From positions 37,497 to 101,496 of the forward strand of contig NZ_JONP01000018.1 in assembly GCF_000711725.1 (NCBI RefSeq): a stretch of DNA of 64,000 nt, read 5' to 3'. The stretch is from Roseomonas aerilata DSM 19363 (GTDB lineage Bacteria > Pseudomonadota > Alphaproteobacteria > Acetobacterales > Acetobacteraceae). Shown here piece after piece: positions 35,290 to 44,505 of the stretch. Below the pieces are notes generated by a model. The model searched no databases, was not told the DNA's origin, and saw only the letters and a list, made by a program, of their open reading frames with translations. Position numbers and translations under genes: made by a program. How positions within the stretch are numbered: the first letter of the stretch is position 1; each line of letters begins with the position of its first letter.

Positions 35290-36723
35290 ATGCAGCCGAT
35301 GGCCGACCTTCTCATCACCGGCGGTACGGTGGTGAACGAGACGGGGCGCTTCGTGGCCGACGTTGCGGTCAAGGATGGTGTGATCGCCTTCATCGGCCAT
35401 GCCTCCCTCGCCCCGCCGGCGCGGGAGGTGATCGACGCGCGCGGGCGCTACGTCATTCCCGGCGCGATCGACGTGCACGTGCACATCCGCGAGCCCGGAA
35501 TGACGCACAAGGAGGACTGGACCACCGGCACGCGCGCGGCCGCCGCCGGGGGCGTGACCACCGTCTTCGACATGCCCAACACCGACCCGCCGACCTGGGA
35601 CCTGGAGGCGCTGGCGATCAAGCGCGAGGCGGCGGAGCGGCAGGCGCATGTCAATTTCGGCCTCTACGGCCTCGTGGACGAGCGGAAGCTGGAGAGCCTA
35701 GAGCCGCTGATGGACGCGGGCGTGGTCGCGTTCAAGCTCTTCTACGGCAACACCACGGGCAACCTGCCGGCGCCGAACGACGGCGCGGTGCTGGAGGCCT
35801 TCGAGGTGCTGGCGGAGCGCGGGCATCGCTGCACGATCCACGCCGAGAATTCGCCCATGCTCTTCTGGCGCGAGAACCGCATGAAGGCCGCCGGGCGCAC
35901 GGACGACTACGCCCACTGGTGCGCCCGCGCGGATATCGTGGCGCTGGAGAGCCTAAACCGCTGCATCGTGCTCAGCGAGTGGACCGGCGCGCGCATCCAC
36001 ATCGCGCATGAGAGCTGCGCGCGCTCGGTGCCGCACATCAAGGCGGCGAAGGCGCGCGGCGTGCCCATTACGGTGGAGACCTGCCCGCAATACGTGCTCC
36101 TGGCGGCCGAGGATCTGGTCGGGGAAGCCGCGCGGATCGGGCGGCTGAACCCGCCGATCCGCGAGGGCGCGCAGCGGGACGCACTGCTGGAGGCGCTGGC
36201 GGAGGGGACGATCGACATCCTCGGCACCGACCACGCGCCCCATGCGGTGTCGGAGAAGCAGGACCCCTCGATCTGGGGCAATGCCTGTGGCTTCCCGGGG
36301 GTCGAGACCTCCATGCGGCTGATGCTGACGCTGGTGAATGGGGGGAAGCTGACGCTGGAGCAGTATGTGCGGATGGCCGGCGCGGCGCCGGCGCGGGCCT
36401 TCGGGCTCTATCCGCGCAAGGGCGTGGTGCAGCCGGGTGCCGATGCCGATCTCGCCATCGTCGATCTCTCGGCCGCGGGCGAGATACGGGGGGCGGAGCT
36501 GCACTCCCTCCGCAGCCGCTTCACGCCCTTCGAGGGGATGCGGACGGTGGGCGCGCCCGTCGCGACGATCGTGCGCGGGCGCGTGGTGATGCGGGACGGC
36601 GTGGTGGCGGATGCGCCGGGCTGGGGAAGGATGGAGCGGCCGGTGATGCCAGCCCCCTCCCCCCGCAACCTCGCGACGACGACGGCGGCTATTCTGCGGC
36701 CAGGCGCGATGCCGATCTCCTGA
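35290..36723 (+). CDS. Dihydroorotase/hydantoinase-type cyclic amidohydrolase
   Basis: Binuclear metal amidohydrolase of 477 residues of the dihydroorotase/allantoinase/dihydropyrimidinase group. Metal ligands are DVHVHIREPG near residue 64, the likely carboxylated Lys in FKLFYGNTTG near residue 150, His in HAENSP and HESCAR, and TDHAPHAV near residue 310. It opens cyclic amides such as hydantoins, allantoin or dihydroorotate. Which ring is not decidable; its neighbours (deaminase-type amidohydrolase, molybdenum hydroxylase) suggest heterocycle breakdown over pyrimidine synthesis. Start ATG at 35290 with GGAGAG before it; a TTG lies 21 bases upstream. Its last 35 bases overlap the end of the opposite gene. 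Confidence 0.85.
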   Translation: MQPMADLLITGGTVVNETGRFVADVAVKDGVIAFIGHASLAPPAREVIDARGRYVIPGAIDVHVHIREPGMTHKEDWTTGTRAAAAGGVTTVFDMPNTDPPTWDLEALAIKREAAERQAHVNFGLYGLVDERKLESLEPLMDAGVVAFKLFYGNTTGNLPAPNDGAVLEAFEVLAERGHRCTIHAENSPMLFWRENRMKAAGRTDDYAHWCARADIVALESLNRCIVLSEWTGARIHIAHESCARSVPHIKAAKARGVPITVETCPQYVLLAAEDLVGEAARIGRLNPPIREGAQRDALLEALAEGTIDILGTDHAPHAVSEKQDPSIWGNACGFPGVETSMRLMLTLVNGGKLTLEQYVRMAGAAPARAFGLYPRKGVVQPGADADLAIVDLSAAGEIRGAELHSLRSRFTPFEGMRTVGAPVATIVRGRVVMRDGVVADAPGWGRMERPVMPAPSPRNLATTTAAILRPGAMPIS

Positions 36724-39028
36724 GCGAGAGGGCGCGCCAGACCTTCTCCGGCGTCAGCGGCATGTCGATGTGGTCTAGGCCCAGCGCGTCGCAGACGGCG
36801 GAGACGATGGCGGGGGGTGCGCCGCAGGCACCCCCCTCCCCCGCGCCCTTCACGCCGAGGTCGTTGGTGGGCGTGGGCACGACGTTCAGGCCGAGCTGGA
36901 AGTCGCAGCCGTCGCCCGCGCGGGGCATGCAGTAGTCCTGGAAGGTGCTGGTGAGGAACTGGCCGCTCTCGGGGTCGTAGCGGGCCTCCTCCATCAGCGC
37001 CTGGCCGATGCCGGTCATGATGCCGCCATGCATCTGCCCGTGGACGAGCAGCGGGTTGATGACGTTGCCCACGTCATCCACGGCGGCGTAGCGGGCGAGG
37101 GTCACCTGACCGGTTTCGGGGTCCACCTCGACCTCGGCGACGTGGCAGCCGTTCGGGAAGTTGCACTCGGTGTCGCGGGTATAGGTCAGCAGTTCGTCGA
37201 GGCCGGGCGCCTCCCCTTCGGGCAGCTGCGCGGGGTCGTGGGCGGCGGCGATGACGCGCGGCCAGTCGAGGCCGAGATCGGTGCCTGCGACGCGGAAGCG
37301 ACCTCCCTCAAGCTCCACGTCCTCGGGTGCGGCTTCCAGGAGGTGAGCGGCAATGCGGCGGGCCTTGGCCACCACCGCGTTGCTCGCGCGCAGCACCGCG
37401 ACGCCGCCCATCTGGGAGGAGCGCGACCCGCCAGTGCCACTGCCGGCGGGAAGCTCGTCGCTGTCGCCCTGGATGAAGTCCATGGCGGAGGGGTCGATGC
37501 CCAGCCGCTCCGCCACGACCTGAAGGAAGGCGGTCTCGTGACCCTGGCCGTGGCTGAAGGTGCCGACGCGAAGCTCGACGCGACCCTCCGGCGTGACGCG
37601 CAGGCGGGCTGTCTCGCTATTCAGGCCCCCTGAGGCCTCGATGAAGTAGCCAAGGCCGATACCGCGCAGCCGGCCGCTCGCCCGCGAGGCCGCGCGGCGG
37701 GCGGGGAAGCCGTTCCAGTCCGCGAGTGCCAGGGCCATGGCCTGAGTGCCCGCGAAATCGCCGGAGTCGATGAGGTTCCCAACCGCGTTGCGGAAGGGCA
37801 TCTGCTCAGGGCGGATGTAGTTGCGGCGCCGGATCTCGTCGCGCCCGATGCCGAAGGCCTCGGCGGCGCGATCAAAGAGGCGCTCCATGATGTAGGCGGT
37901 TTCTGGGCGGCCAGCACCGCGGAAGGCGTCCGTGGGCACGGTGTTGGTGAAGACGCAGCGCACCTCGTTGTTGATGGCGGTGCAGTCGTAGACGGTCCCC
38001 ATGATCCGGGCGCCGCCGGTGGTCGGCACGCGCGGGCCCATGTCCTGGAGGTAAGCGCCCATACCCGCGACGGTGCGGATGCGGACGCCGAGGCACTTGC
38101 CGTTCGCGTCCAGCGCCATCTCGGCACGCGTGACCTGATCGCGGCCATGAGGGTCGGACTGGAAGGTCTCGGTGCGGCCTGCCAGCCACTTCACCGGGCG
38201 GCCAAGTCGCCGGGCGGCCCAGAGAACGAGGGCGTTCTCCGGCATCAGCTTGCCGCGCGCGCCGAAGCCGCCGCCGACATCGGGCGAAACGACGCGGAGC
38301 TGCGCGGACGACACCTTCAGCGCGTGCTTCGCCAGGTTGTCCCGCACCCGGTGCGTGCCCTGGCTCGGGCCGTGGAAAAGGTAGCGCCCGGCGGCCTCAT
38401 CCCACTCGCCGATGGCCACGCGGGGCTCCATCGGGTTCGCGACCATGCGGTTGTTGACGAGGGAGACCGAGACGGTGCGGTAGGCGGCGCGGAAGGCGGC
38501 TTCCACCTCCTCCGCGCGGCCGCTGTCCCAGAGGACGGCGGTGTTGTCCGGCCGGCCCTGCCAGACCACGGGCGCACCCGGCTCGGCGGCGGCGGCGGTG
38601 TCGGTTACGGCGGGAAGCGGCTCGTAGTCGATCTCGACCAAATCTGCCGCGTCCTGGGCGGCCTGGCGGGTTTCGGCCACGATCAGGACCACGGGGTCGC
38701 CGACATAGCGGACGCATTCGGTCTGGAGGATGTCGCGGCCGGGATCGAAGAGCGGCGCGTCGCGGCCAGGCACATCGAAGAGGGTAACGAGGCGGCCGAG
38801 GCCGTCCGCCGCCGCGTCGTGGCCTGTCAGCACTGCGAGTACCCCGGGCACGGTCGCCGCAGCATCGGTGCGGATCGCGAGGATGCGCGCATGGGCATGC
38901 GGAGAGCGAAGGATCACGGCCTGCGCACAGCCGGGCGGATCGATATCGTCGGTGTAGCGGCCACGCCCGGTGAGGAGGCGGGTGTCCTCGCGCCGACGCA
39001 AAGGCTGACCGATCCCGTTCCGCTCCAT
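36689..39028 (-). CDS. Molybdenum hydroxylase large subunit (xanthine dehydrogenase/CoxL family)
   Basis: Molybdopterin-binding subunit of 779 residues of the xanthine dehydrogenase/CO dehydrogenase (CoxL) family. Present are the N-terminal a/b hammerhead domain (DTRLLTGRGRYTDD...), the molybdopterin contacts PDVGGGFGARGKL near residue 265 and TDAFRGAGRPE near residue 365, and the catalytic Glu in VKGAGEGGACGAPPA near residue 720. It hydroxylates aldehydes or N-heterocycles. No FAD-binding (CoxM) or 2Fe-2S (CoxS) subunit genes are adjacent; partners must be elsewhere, or the protein is orphan. GGAGG precedes the ATG at 39028. Confidence 0.88.
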   Translation of the reverse strand: MERNGIGQPLRRREDTRLLTGRGRYTDDIDPPGCAQAVILRSPHAHARILAIRTDAAATVPGVLAVLTGHDAAADGLGRLVTLFDVPGRDAPLFDPGRDILQTECVRYVGDPVVLIVAETRQAAQDAADLVEIDYEPLPAVTDTAAAAEPGAPVVWQGRPDNTAVLWDSGRAEEVEAAFRAAYRTVSVSLVNNRMVANPMEPRVAIGEWDEAAGRYLFHGPSQGTHRVRDNLAKHALKVSSAQLRVVSPDVGGGFGARGKLMPENALVLWAARRLGRPVKWLAGRTETFQSDPHGRDQVTRAEMALDANGKCLGVRIRTVAGMGAYLQDMGPRVPTTGGARIMGTVYDCTAINNEVRCVFTNTVPTDAFRGAGRPETAYIMERLFDRAAEAFGIGRDEIRRRNYIRPEQMPFRNAVGNLIDSGDFAGTQAMALALADWNGFPARRAASRASGRLRGIGLGYFIEASGGLNSETARLRVTPEGRVELRVGTFSHGQGHETAFLQVVAERLGIDPSAMDFIQGDSDELPAGSGTGGSRSSQMGGVAVLRASNAVVAKARRIAAHLLEAAPEDVELEGGRFRVAGTDLGLDWPRVIAAAHDPAQLPEGEAPGLDELLTYTRDTECNFPNGCHVAEVEVDPETGQVTLARYAAVDDVGNVINPLLVHGQMHGGIMTGIGQALMEEARYDPESGQFLTSTFQDYCMPRAGDGCDFQLGLNVVPTPTNDLGVKGAGEGGACGAPPAIVSAVCDALGLDHIDMPLTPEKVWRALSLRRSASRLAAE

Positions 39029-39101
39029 CCCTGTCCTCCCCATCCTGGCGAGGGGAGTATAGGGCGTCAGGCGCGGCCGGGTAGGCGCCGCGCCTGCGCG
39101 C

Positions 39102-39515
39102 TCAGCGCGCGATGTCCTCCACGGGGTAGCCGAAGGCGGCGACGCCTTCGGAGAGGTAGTCGCCGAACAGCTCCATGCCCGTGAGGTATTCCGCGGCCGT
39201 GCCGGCCTCGTTGCGCTCCTTGGCCAGGCGCAGCGTCTCCGCCCACTCGGTCGTGTCGTAGTCGCCACGGCCGATCCAGGTGAGAGCGATCAGCGAGGCC
39301 TGCTCGTCCTCGTTCAGCTCGTCAATCAGGCCCTTGAGGGTGTCGGCGAGCGCGTCGGGATCGTTGTCGTCCGCGTTCTCCTCGTCCTGGACGTCCTCGT
39401 TGTTACCCTCCTCCTCGAGTTCGCCCACGGCGCGGGCGGCGTCGATGATGCCGGCAATGGTCTCGAGGCTGATGCCGAGATCGACCTCCTGGTCGGGGTC
39501 CGGGCGATCGCTCAT
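39102..39515 (-). CDS. DUF3775 protein, acidic
   Basis: Protein of 137 residues of the DUF3775 family, with the conserved ALTWIGRGDYDTTEW segment near residues 77-91 and a very acidic insertion (EEEGNNEDVQDEENADDND) around residues 34-52. No function is known. It and the next small gene both begin with MSDRPD, and they are separated by 95 bases on the same strand. Confidence 0.78.
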   Translation of the reverse strand: MSDRPDPDQEVDLGISLETIAGIIDAARAVGELEEEGNNEDVQDEENADDNDPDALADTLKGLIDELNEDEQASLIALTWIGRGDYDTTEWAETLRLAKERNEAGTAAEYLTGMELFGDYLSEGVAAFGYPVEDIAR

Positions 39516-39610
39516 CTTTGGCGCTTCCCTTGATCGGGGTTTGGTTGCCCGCCAGCCTCCGCGGCTCAGTGCGGGTGCTGGCGGCCGGATCTGCGGCCCT
39601 ATGCCTAGGG

Positions 39611-39886
39611 CTACTCCTCCGGGCGTTCGATCGCGCGGCGGCCGCGGATCGGGGAGATGTCCACGGGGCCGCCGAGGATCTGGCCCAGCTCGGACCGGTC
39701 GCCCGCCTGGAACTCGCCGGGGGCGACCGGCTCGGCCGCGGTGCCGGCTGCGGGGTCGTCGCCCCGCTCCTCGGCCATGCGGCCATGGGCCTGGCGGCGG
39801 GCCAGGGGGTTGTCCTGGATGGGATCGACGTGGGTGACGCTCGTGTCCGGGGCGGGCGCGCGCTTGCCGTCGGGGCGGTCGCTCAT
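39611..39886 (-). CDS. Small hypothetical protein
   Basis: Unrecognised protein of 91 residues, charged and probably disordered, with no signal or membrane segment. It shares the first six residues MSDRPD with the DUF3775 gene downstream, but nothing further. Codon use matches chromosomal genes. The start at 39886 is preceded by GAAGG. Confidence 0.5.
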   Translation of the reverse strand: MSDRPDGKRAPAPDTSVTHVDPIQDNPLARRQAHGRMAEERGDDPAAGTAAEPVAPGEFQAGDRSELGQILGGPVDISPIRGRRAIERPEE

Positions 39887-40005
39887 GGCTGCATTCCTTC
39901 AGTCAGCCCTGGAACGCGACCCTTCCGGGGAGGTTGCCCTGCCGATCTTGCCAGGGCGCGCTGGCGCACGCAGGCTCGGCGCCGCAATCAAAGGGGGAGA
40001 GGTCC

Positions 40006-40746
40006 ATGGCCGATCGGTTCGCGGTGGTCACCGGCGGGGGACAAGGGATCGGGCGCGCGGCGGCCCAGGCGCTGCTGGCGGAGGGATGGCACGTCGCCGT
40101 GCTCGGCCGCCGCATGGCGACGCTTGAGGAGACAGTCGCAGGGCAGGCGCAAGGTATCGCGATCGCCGCCGACGTGGGGGACCGCGCCCAGGTGGAGACT
40201 GCCTTCGCGGAGGTGCTGTCCCGCTTCGGCCGGCTGGACCTGCTGTTCAACAATGCCGGACGCGGGGCGCCGGCGGTGGATTTCGACGAGCTCTCGCCCG
40301 AGGACTGGCACGGCGTGGTGGCGGCCAATCTCAACGGCACGTTTTTCTGTGCCCAGGCTGCCTACCGGATCATGAAGAACCAGTCGCCCAAGGGCGGGCG
40401 GATCATCAACAACGGCTCCATCAGCGCCCATGCGCCCCGCCCGGGGGCCGCGGCCTATACCGCCACGAAGCACGCCGTGACCGGCCTGACGAAGCAGATC
40501 GCACTCGACGGGCGCAAGCACGACATCACCGCCGGGCAGGTCGATATCGGCAATGCCGCGACGCCGATGACAGAGCGCATGACGAAGGGCGTGCTGCAGC
40601 CGGACGGCTCAATGATGGTCGAACCGCGAATGGACGTGGCTCTGGTGGGCAAGGCGGTGGCGCACATGGCCTCCCTGCCGCTGGAGGCGAATATCCCCTT
40701 CATGACGATCATGGCGACGAAGATGCCCTTCCTTGGGCGAGGGTGA
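40006..40746 (+). CDS. SDR family oxidoreductase
   Basis: Classical short-chain dehydrogenase of 246 residues: cofactor loop TGGGQGIGRAA, NNAGRG near residue 83, the catalytic Ser in NNGSISAH and Tyr/Lys in AYTATKHAV near residue 150. A strong ribosome site (GGGGGAGAGG) precedes the ATG at 40006. Substrate unknown; it stands alone, convergent with the polyprenyl synthase gene. Confidence 0.88.
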   Translation: MADRFAVVTGGGQGIGRAAAQALLAEGWHVAVLGRRMATLEETVAGQAQGIAIAADVGDRAQVETAFAEVLSRFGRLDLLFNNAGRGAPAVDFDELSPEDWHGVVAANLNGTFFCAQAAYRIMKNQSPKGGRIINNGSISAHAPRPGAAAYTATKHAVTGLTKQIALDGRKHDITAGQVDIGNAATPMTERMTKGVLQPDGSMMVEPRMDVALVGKAVAHMASLPLEANIPFMTIMATKMPFLGRG

Positions 40747-40886
40747 GCGCTTGCGGCCTCGGAGAGGGCGCTCGCCCTGTCCGGGCGACCGTTCAGCGTT
40801 CTTCCCGCGGCGCCAGGAGCCTGAGTCGCCTGGACCTGCATCCCGCTGGCAGTGATGCGGTAACCGGAACCACCGCCGTAACCCCT

Positions 40887-41939
40887 CTAGCGGGCTCGCG
40901 CGATGCAGAACTCGACGATCCCCGCGAGGGCGCGGCGTTCCGGACAGTCCGGGAAGATGGAGAGGGCTTCCAGGGCGCGCGCGCCGTAGTCGCGGGCGCG
41001 CTGGATGGTGGCGTCGAGTGTGCCGCGGGACTGCATGAGGGCGATGGCGCGGTCGAGGTCGCCTTCGGCCTGGTCGCGTTCCTCCAGCACGCGGCGCCAG
41101 AAGCCGCGTTCGGCCTCGTCGGCCGTTTGGAAGGCGAGGAGGACCGGCAGGGTGATCTTGCCCTCGCGGAAGTCGTCGCCGACCGTCTTGCCGAGCGCCG
41201 CCTGGCTGGCCGAGTAGTCGAGTGCGTCGTCCACAAGCTGGAAGGCGACGCCGAGGCAGTGACCGTACTCGCGCAGGGCTTCCGCCTCGTCCTGGGGGCG
41301 GTCCGCGACGACGGCGCCGATCTCGGTGGCGGCGGCGAAGAGGGCGGCGGTCTTGCCCTCGATCACCTCGAGGTACTGCCGCTCGGTCGTCGCGGTATCG
41401 TTCTGGGTGACGAGTTGAAGGACCTCGCCCTCGGCAATGGTGGCAGAGGCGGTGGCGAGGATGTCGAGCACCCGAAGCGATCCGTCCGCCACCATCACCT
41501 GGAAGGCGCGGGCGAAGAGAAAATCGCCGACCAGTACGCTCGGCTTGTTGCCGAAGACGGCGTTGGCGCTGGGGGCGCCACGGCGGAGCGCGCTCTCGTC
41601 GACGACATCGTCGTGCAGGAGGGTCGCGGTGTGGATGAACTCCACGCAGGCGGCGAGCGCGACGTGACGCTGGCCCCGGTGCCCGCAGAGGCGAGCGGCG
41701 GCGAGGGTCAGCAGCGGGCGGATCCGCTTGCCTCCGGCTGCGACAAGGTGCGCGGCCAGCTGGGGGATGAGAGCGACGGGGCTCTGCATCCGCTCCACGA
41801 TGAGGCGGTTGCAGGCTTCGAGGTCGGTGCGGACGAGATCGGTGAGGACCTCCAGCGCGTGTTCAGGATCGGGCGCGGGGTGCATGCTTGGGGCTCGAAC
41901 GAGGGGCGCGGCTGGATCAGGCGCGGTGGTGGCGCTCAC
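40887..41939 (-). CDS. ispB: All-trans polyprenyl diphosphate synthase (IspB type)
   Basis: Polyprenyl diphosphate synthase of 350 residues that elongates farnesyl diphosphate with IPP to make the side chain of ubiquinone. Both Asp-rich Mg2+ motifs are present: LLHDDVVDES and QLVDDALDYS, as well as GGKRIRPLL near the start. The residues before the first DD motif are small, as in long-chain (octa- to decaprenyl) synthases. Start is uncertain: GTG at 41939 or ATG at 41885 (332 residues). It is divergent from the DUF2007 gene. Confidence 0.9.
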   Translation of the reverse strand: MSATTAPDPAAPLVRAPSMHPAPDPEHALEVLTDLVRTDLEACNRLIVERMQSPVALIPQLAAHLVAAGGKRIRPLLTLAAARLCGHRGQRHVALAACVEFIHTATLLHDDVVDESALRRGAPSANAVFGNKPSVLVGDFLFARAFQVMVADGSLRVLDILATASATIAEGEVLQLVTQNDTATTERQYLEVIEGKTAALFAAATEIGAVVADRPQDEAEALREYGHCLGVAFQLVDDALDYSASQAALGKTVGDDFREGKITLPVLLAFQTADEAERGFWRRVLEERDQAEGDLDRAIALMQSRGTLDATIQRARDYGARALEALSIFPDCPERRALAGIVEFCIARAR

Positions 41940-42023
41940 GCGGGCATTGACCTGTCCATGGGGGCCGGCACCATAGCCACGGGGTGGGCGGGCAGCAACC
42001 AGCCCCCCGCCAGGAGGAACTGG

Positions 42024-42242
42024 ATGATCCGCGTGCTGCTCTCAGAAGGGAATCCGGTCCGCCTGGGCTTCCTCCAGGCCCTGCTGCGCGATGGCGGGCT
42101 GAGGCCGCTGCTGCTGGACAGCCATGTGAGCGCGGTACAGGGACGGATCGGCGCCTTTCCGCAGCGCCTCGCCGTGCCGGAGGAGCAGGCCGCCGCCGCC
42201 GAGGCCCTGCTGCGCGAGGCCGGGGAGTGGACGGCGCGCTGA
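42024..42242 (+). CDS. DUF2007 protein
   Basis: Small protein of 72 residues of the DUF2007 family (putative signal-transducing protein, PII-like fold), with the family start MIRVLLSEGNPVRLGFLQALL. AGGAGG lies eight bases before the ATG. It overlaps the following methyltransferase by 16 bases; this gene pair is common in Rhodospirillales. Function unknown. Confidence 0.8.
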   Translation: MIRVLLSEGNPVRLGFLQALLRDGGLRPLLLDSHVSAVQGRIGAFPQRLAVPEEQAAAAEALLREAGEWTAR

Positions 42243-42979
42243 CCGCGAGCGGACCGGTCCAGTCTCTGCTGGGCGGGCGCGTGCGGCTCCGCCAGCCGGC
42301 GGAGGGGCTGGGCGCAGGCCTCGACGCAGTGATGCTGGCGGCCTCGGTGGCCGTGCCGACGGGGGGCATGATGCTGGATGCCGGCTGTGGGGCTGGCGCG
42401 GTCTTCCTCTGCGCCCTCGCCCGGCTGCCCGAGCTGCGGGCCGTGGCGGTGGAGCGGGATCCGCTGCTCGCGGCACTGGCACGGGAAAACGCGGCGCTGA
42501 ACGGCTGGGCCGACCGCGTGGAGGTGGTGGAGGGCGACGTCGCGGACCCTGCCCTGCGCGCCCGGCTGCCGGCCTGCGAGATGGCGGTCAGCAACCCGCC
42601 CTTCTGGCCCGGCGGTTCCCCGCCGCCGCGGGCAATTCGCGCGGGCGCGACCCATGGCGTGGAAGTGGGACTCGACGCCTGGGCGCGACTGCTGGCGGGG
42701 GCGTTGGGACGTGGTGGCCGGGCCGCCTTGGTGCTCCCGGCCGCACGGCTGGAGGAGGGACTCGGCGCGCTCCGGTCGGCCGGGCTCGGCGGCACCGAGG
42801 TGTTGCCCCTTTGGCCGCGCGCCGGGCGCGCCGCCAAGCGCGTTCTGCTGCGAGCCCGCCGAGCGCCACGGGCACCCAACACGCTGCTGCCCGGCCTCGT
42901 GCTGCATGGCGAGGATGGCTGGACCCCGGCAGCGGACGCAGTGCTGCGGGGGGAAGCTCTCGAATGGATGGGCGCATGA
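42227..42979 (+). CDS. Methyltransferase of the tRNA1(Val)/TrmN6 family
   Basis: SAM-dependent methyltransferase of 250 residues related to TrmN6 (YfiC), which methylates adenine 37 of tRNA-Val. The SAM loop is MMLDAGCGAGAVFL near residue 46, the acidic loop VAVERDP near residue 73, and the catalytic motif SNPPFWPGG near residue 122 is the NPPF/Y of N6-adenine methyltransferases. The GTG at 42227 gives the family N-terminus (LLGGRVRLRQPAEGLGAGLDAV). The substrate RNA is inferred from the family. Confidence 0.85.
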   Translation: MDGALTASGPVQSLLGGRVRLRQPAEGLGAGLDAVMLAASVAVPTGGMMLDAGCGAGAVFLCALARLPELRAVAVERDPLLAALARENAALNGWADRVEVVEGDVADPALRARLPACEMAVSNPPFWPGGSPPPRAIRAGATHGVEVGLDAWARLLAGALGRGGRAALVLPAARLEEGLGALRSAGLGGTEVLPLWPRAGRAAKRVLLRARRAPRAPNTLLPGLVLHGEDGWTPAADAVLRGEALEWMGA

Positions 42980-42997
42980 GGGCCACGCGCCGCCTTC

Positions 42998-43267
42998 CTA
43001 TTCCGGATGGCGGAGGTACCAGAGCCGCTCATGAGCGGCGACAAGGCTCTCGATGGACTTGCGGCGGTTCTGGCCGGGCGTAACCTCCCGGCGGCTGACC
43101 ATCATCTCGAGCACGCGGAGAAGTTCTTCGGCCACCTCAAGATCGCGCTGGTCACACGCCTGATGGAAGGCGAGCAGGATCTTATCCGTGAGGCGCCGGG
43201 TCTGGCGCGGGACGAAGTTCGCCGCGGAACTTGGTCGTTCTTCATCCAGAAACTGTTCAGACATCAT
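42998..43267 (-). CDS. Small conserved hypothetical protein
   Basis: Unrecognised helical protein of 89 residues (second ATG gives 88). A charged N-terminus (EERPSSAANF) is followed by helices with RRLTDKILLAFHQACDQRDLEVAEELLRVLEMMV, a pattern of a TPR-like helical hairpin. No membrane or signal segment. It ends 18 bases from the convergent methyltransferase gene. Confidence 0.6.
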   Translation of the reverse strand: MMSEQFLDEERPSSAANFVPRQTRRLTDKILLAFHQACDQRDLEVAEELLRVLEMMVSRREVTPGQNRRKSIESLVAAHERLWYLRHPE

Positions 43268-43440
43268 GTCGGCGACCTTCCCTCACGCCCACATGGAGCG
43301 CGGGAGGCGCCTCCTGCTCCGACCTGGGTTGTGGTGACAGGATAATGGCACCAGGCCGGGGCGTGAACGCCGCCATCGCCCCGGACGGCACCTACGTGTC
43401 ATTATTACGGGTGCCGTTGCATTTATGAGACGGCCGCCCC

Positions 43441-44505
43441 TTAGTGACGGGCGGCCTCGGCGCCAAGGATCGCCCCCTCCGGCTGCGGAGAGCCGAAAGT
43501 ATGGTCGGCGAAGGCCTCCTCCCAGGTGCCTTCCGTGGAGGCGCGGGAGTACTCCGTCGAGCGGTTCTCGAAGAAGTTCGTGTGCTCCACCGCGTTCAGC
43601 ATCTCGTCGAGCCAGGGCAGCGGGTTCTTCTCGATATGGTAGAGCGGCTCCAGGCCGAGCTGCTGCAGGCGGCGATCCGCGATGAAGCGGATGTACTGCT
43701 TGGTCTGCTCGGCGTCCAAGCCCTCTACGCCGCCCATGCTGAAGGCGAGGTCGATGAAGGCGTCCTCGTGGTCCACGATGGTCGCGCAGATGAGGTAGAG
43801 GTCGCGCCGCAGTTCCTCGGTCCAGATCTCCGGGTTTTCCTGCACGAAGGTGCGGAAGAGGCGGATGACGGAGAGGCAGTGCAGCGTCTCGTCGCGCACG
43901 GACCAGGAGACGATCTGGCCCATCCCCTTCATCTTGTTGTGGCGCGGGAAGTTCATGAGGATGGCGAAGGAGGCGAAGAGCTGCAGCCCCTCGGTGAAGG
44001 CGCCGAAGGCGGCGAGCGTCTTCGCGATCTCGGTCTTATTCTCGACCGAGAAGTTCTGCATGTAGTCGAACTTGTCCTTCATCTCCTTGTACTTGAGGAA
44101 GGCGCTATATTCGACTTCCGGCATGCCCACCGTGTCGAGCAGGTGGCTGTAGGCCGCGATGTGGATCGTTTCGATGTTGCTGAAGGCGGACAGCATCATC
44201 AGCACTTCCGTCGGTTTGAACACCTGGGAGTAGTGCTTCATGTAGCAGTTGTTCACCTCGACATCCGCCTGGGTGAAGAAGCGGAAGATCTGCGTCAGCA
44301 GGTTCTTCTCGGCCGGGGTGACGTTCTTCTGCCAGTCCTTCACGTCGTCGGCCATCGGAACCTCTTCCGGCAGCCAGTGGACGCGCTGCTGCGTCAGCCA
44401 GGCGTCGTAGGCCCAAGGATAGCGGAAGGGCTTGTAGACAGGGTTGGCGGTCAGCAGGTCGAAGCGGACCGGCAGTTCGTCGCGCGAGAGGGCGCCGTCG
44501 GGCAT
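43441..44505 (-). CDS. nrdB: Class I ribonucleotide reductase small subunit
   Basis: Ribonucleoside-diphosphate reductase beta subunit of 354 residues, which houses the metal centre and tyrosyl radical needed for reduction of ribonucleotides. Metal ligands are visible: Asp in FTQADVEVNN, Glu and His in IETIHIAAYSH, Glu in FTEGLQLF and Glu/His in RDETLHC. The radical Tyr is in IHIAAYSHLL. It follows nrdA by 116 bases that can fold a hairpin, so expression may differ from nrdA. The stop is at 43441; the hairpin GGCCGCCC-GGGCGGCC surrounding it has no U-run. Confidence 0.93.
   Translation of the reverse strand: MPDGALSRDELPVRFDLLTANPVYKPFRYPWAYDAWLTQQRVHWLPEEVPMADDVKDWQKNVTPAEKNLLTQIFRFFTQADVEVNNCYMKHYSQVFKPTEVLMMLSAFSNIETIHIAAYSHLLDTVGMPEVEYSAFLKYKEMKDKFDYMQNFSVENKTEIAKTLAAFGAFTEGLQLFASFAILMNFPRHNKMKGMGQIVSWSVRDETLHCLSVIRLFRTFVQENPEIWTEELRRDLYLICATIVDHEDAFIDLAFSMGGVEGLDAEQTKQYIRFIADRRLQQLGLEPLYHIEKNPLPWLDEMLNAVEHTNFFENRSTEYSRASTEGTWEEAFADHTFGSPQPEGAILGAEAARH

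Noticed and set aside
43432..43456. Rho-independent terminator after nrdB
   Set aside because: The 8-bp stem around the stop codon is perfect but is not followed by a U-run on the nrdB strand.
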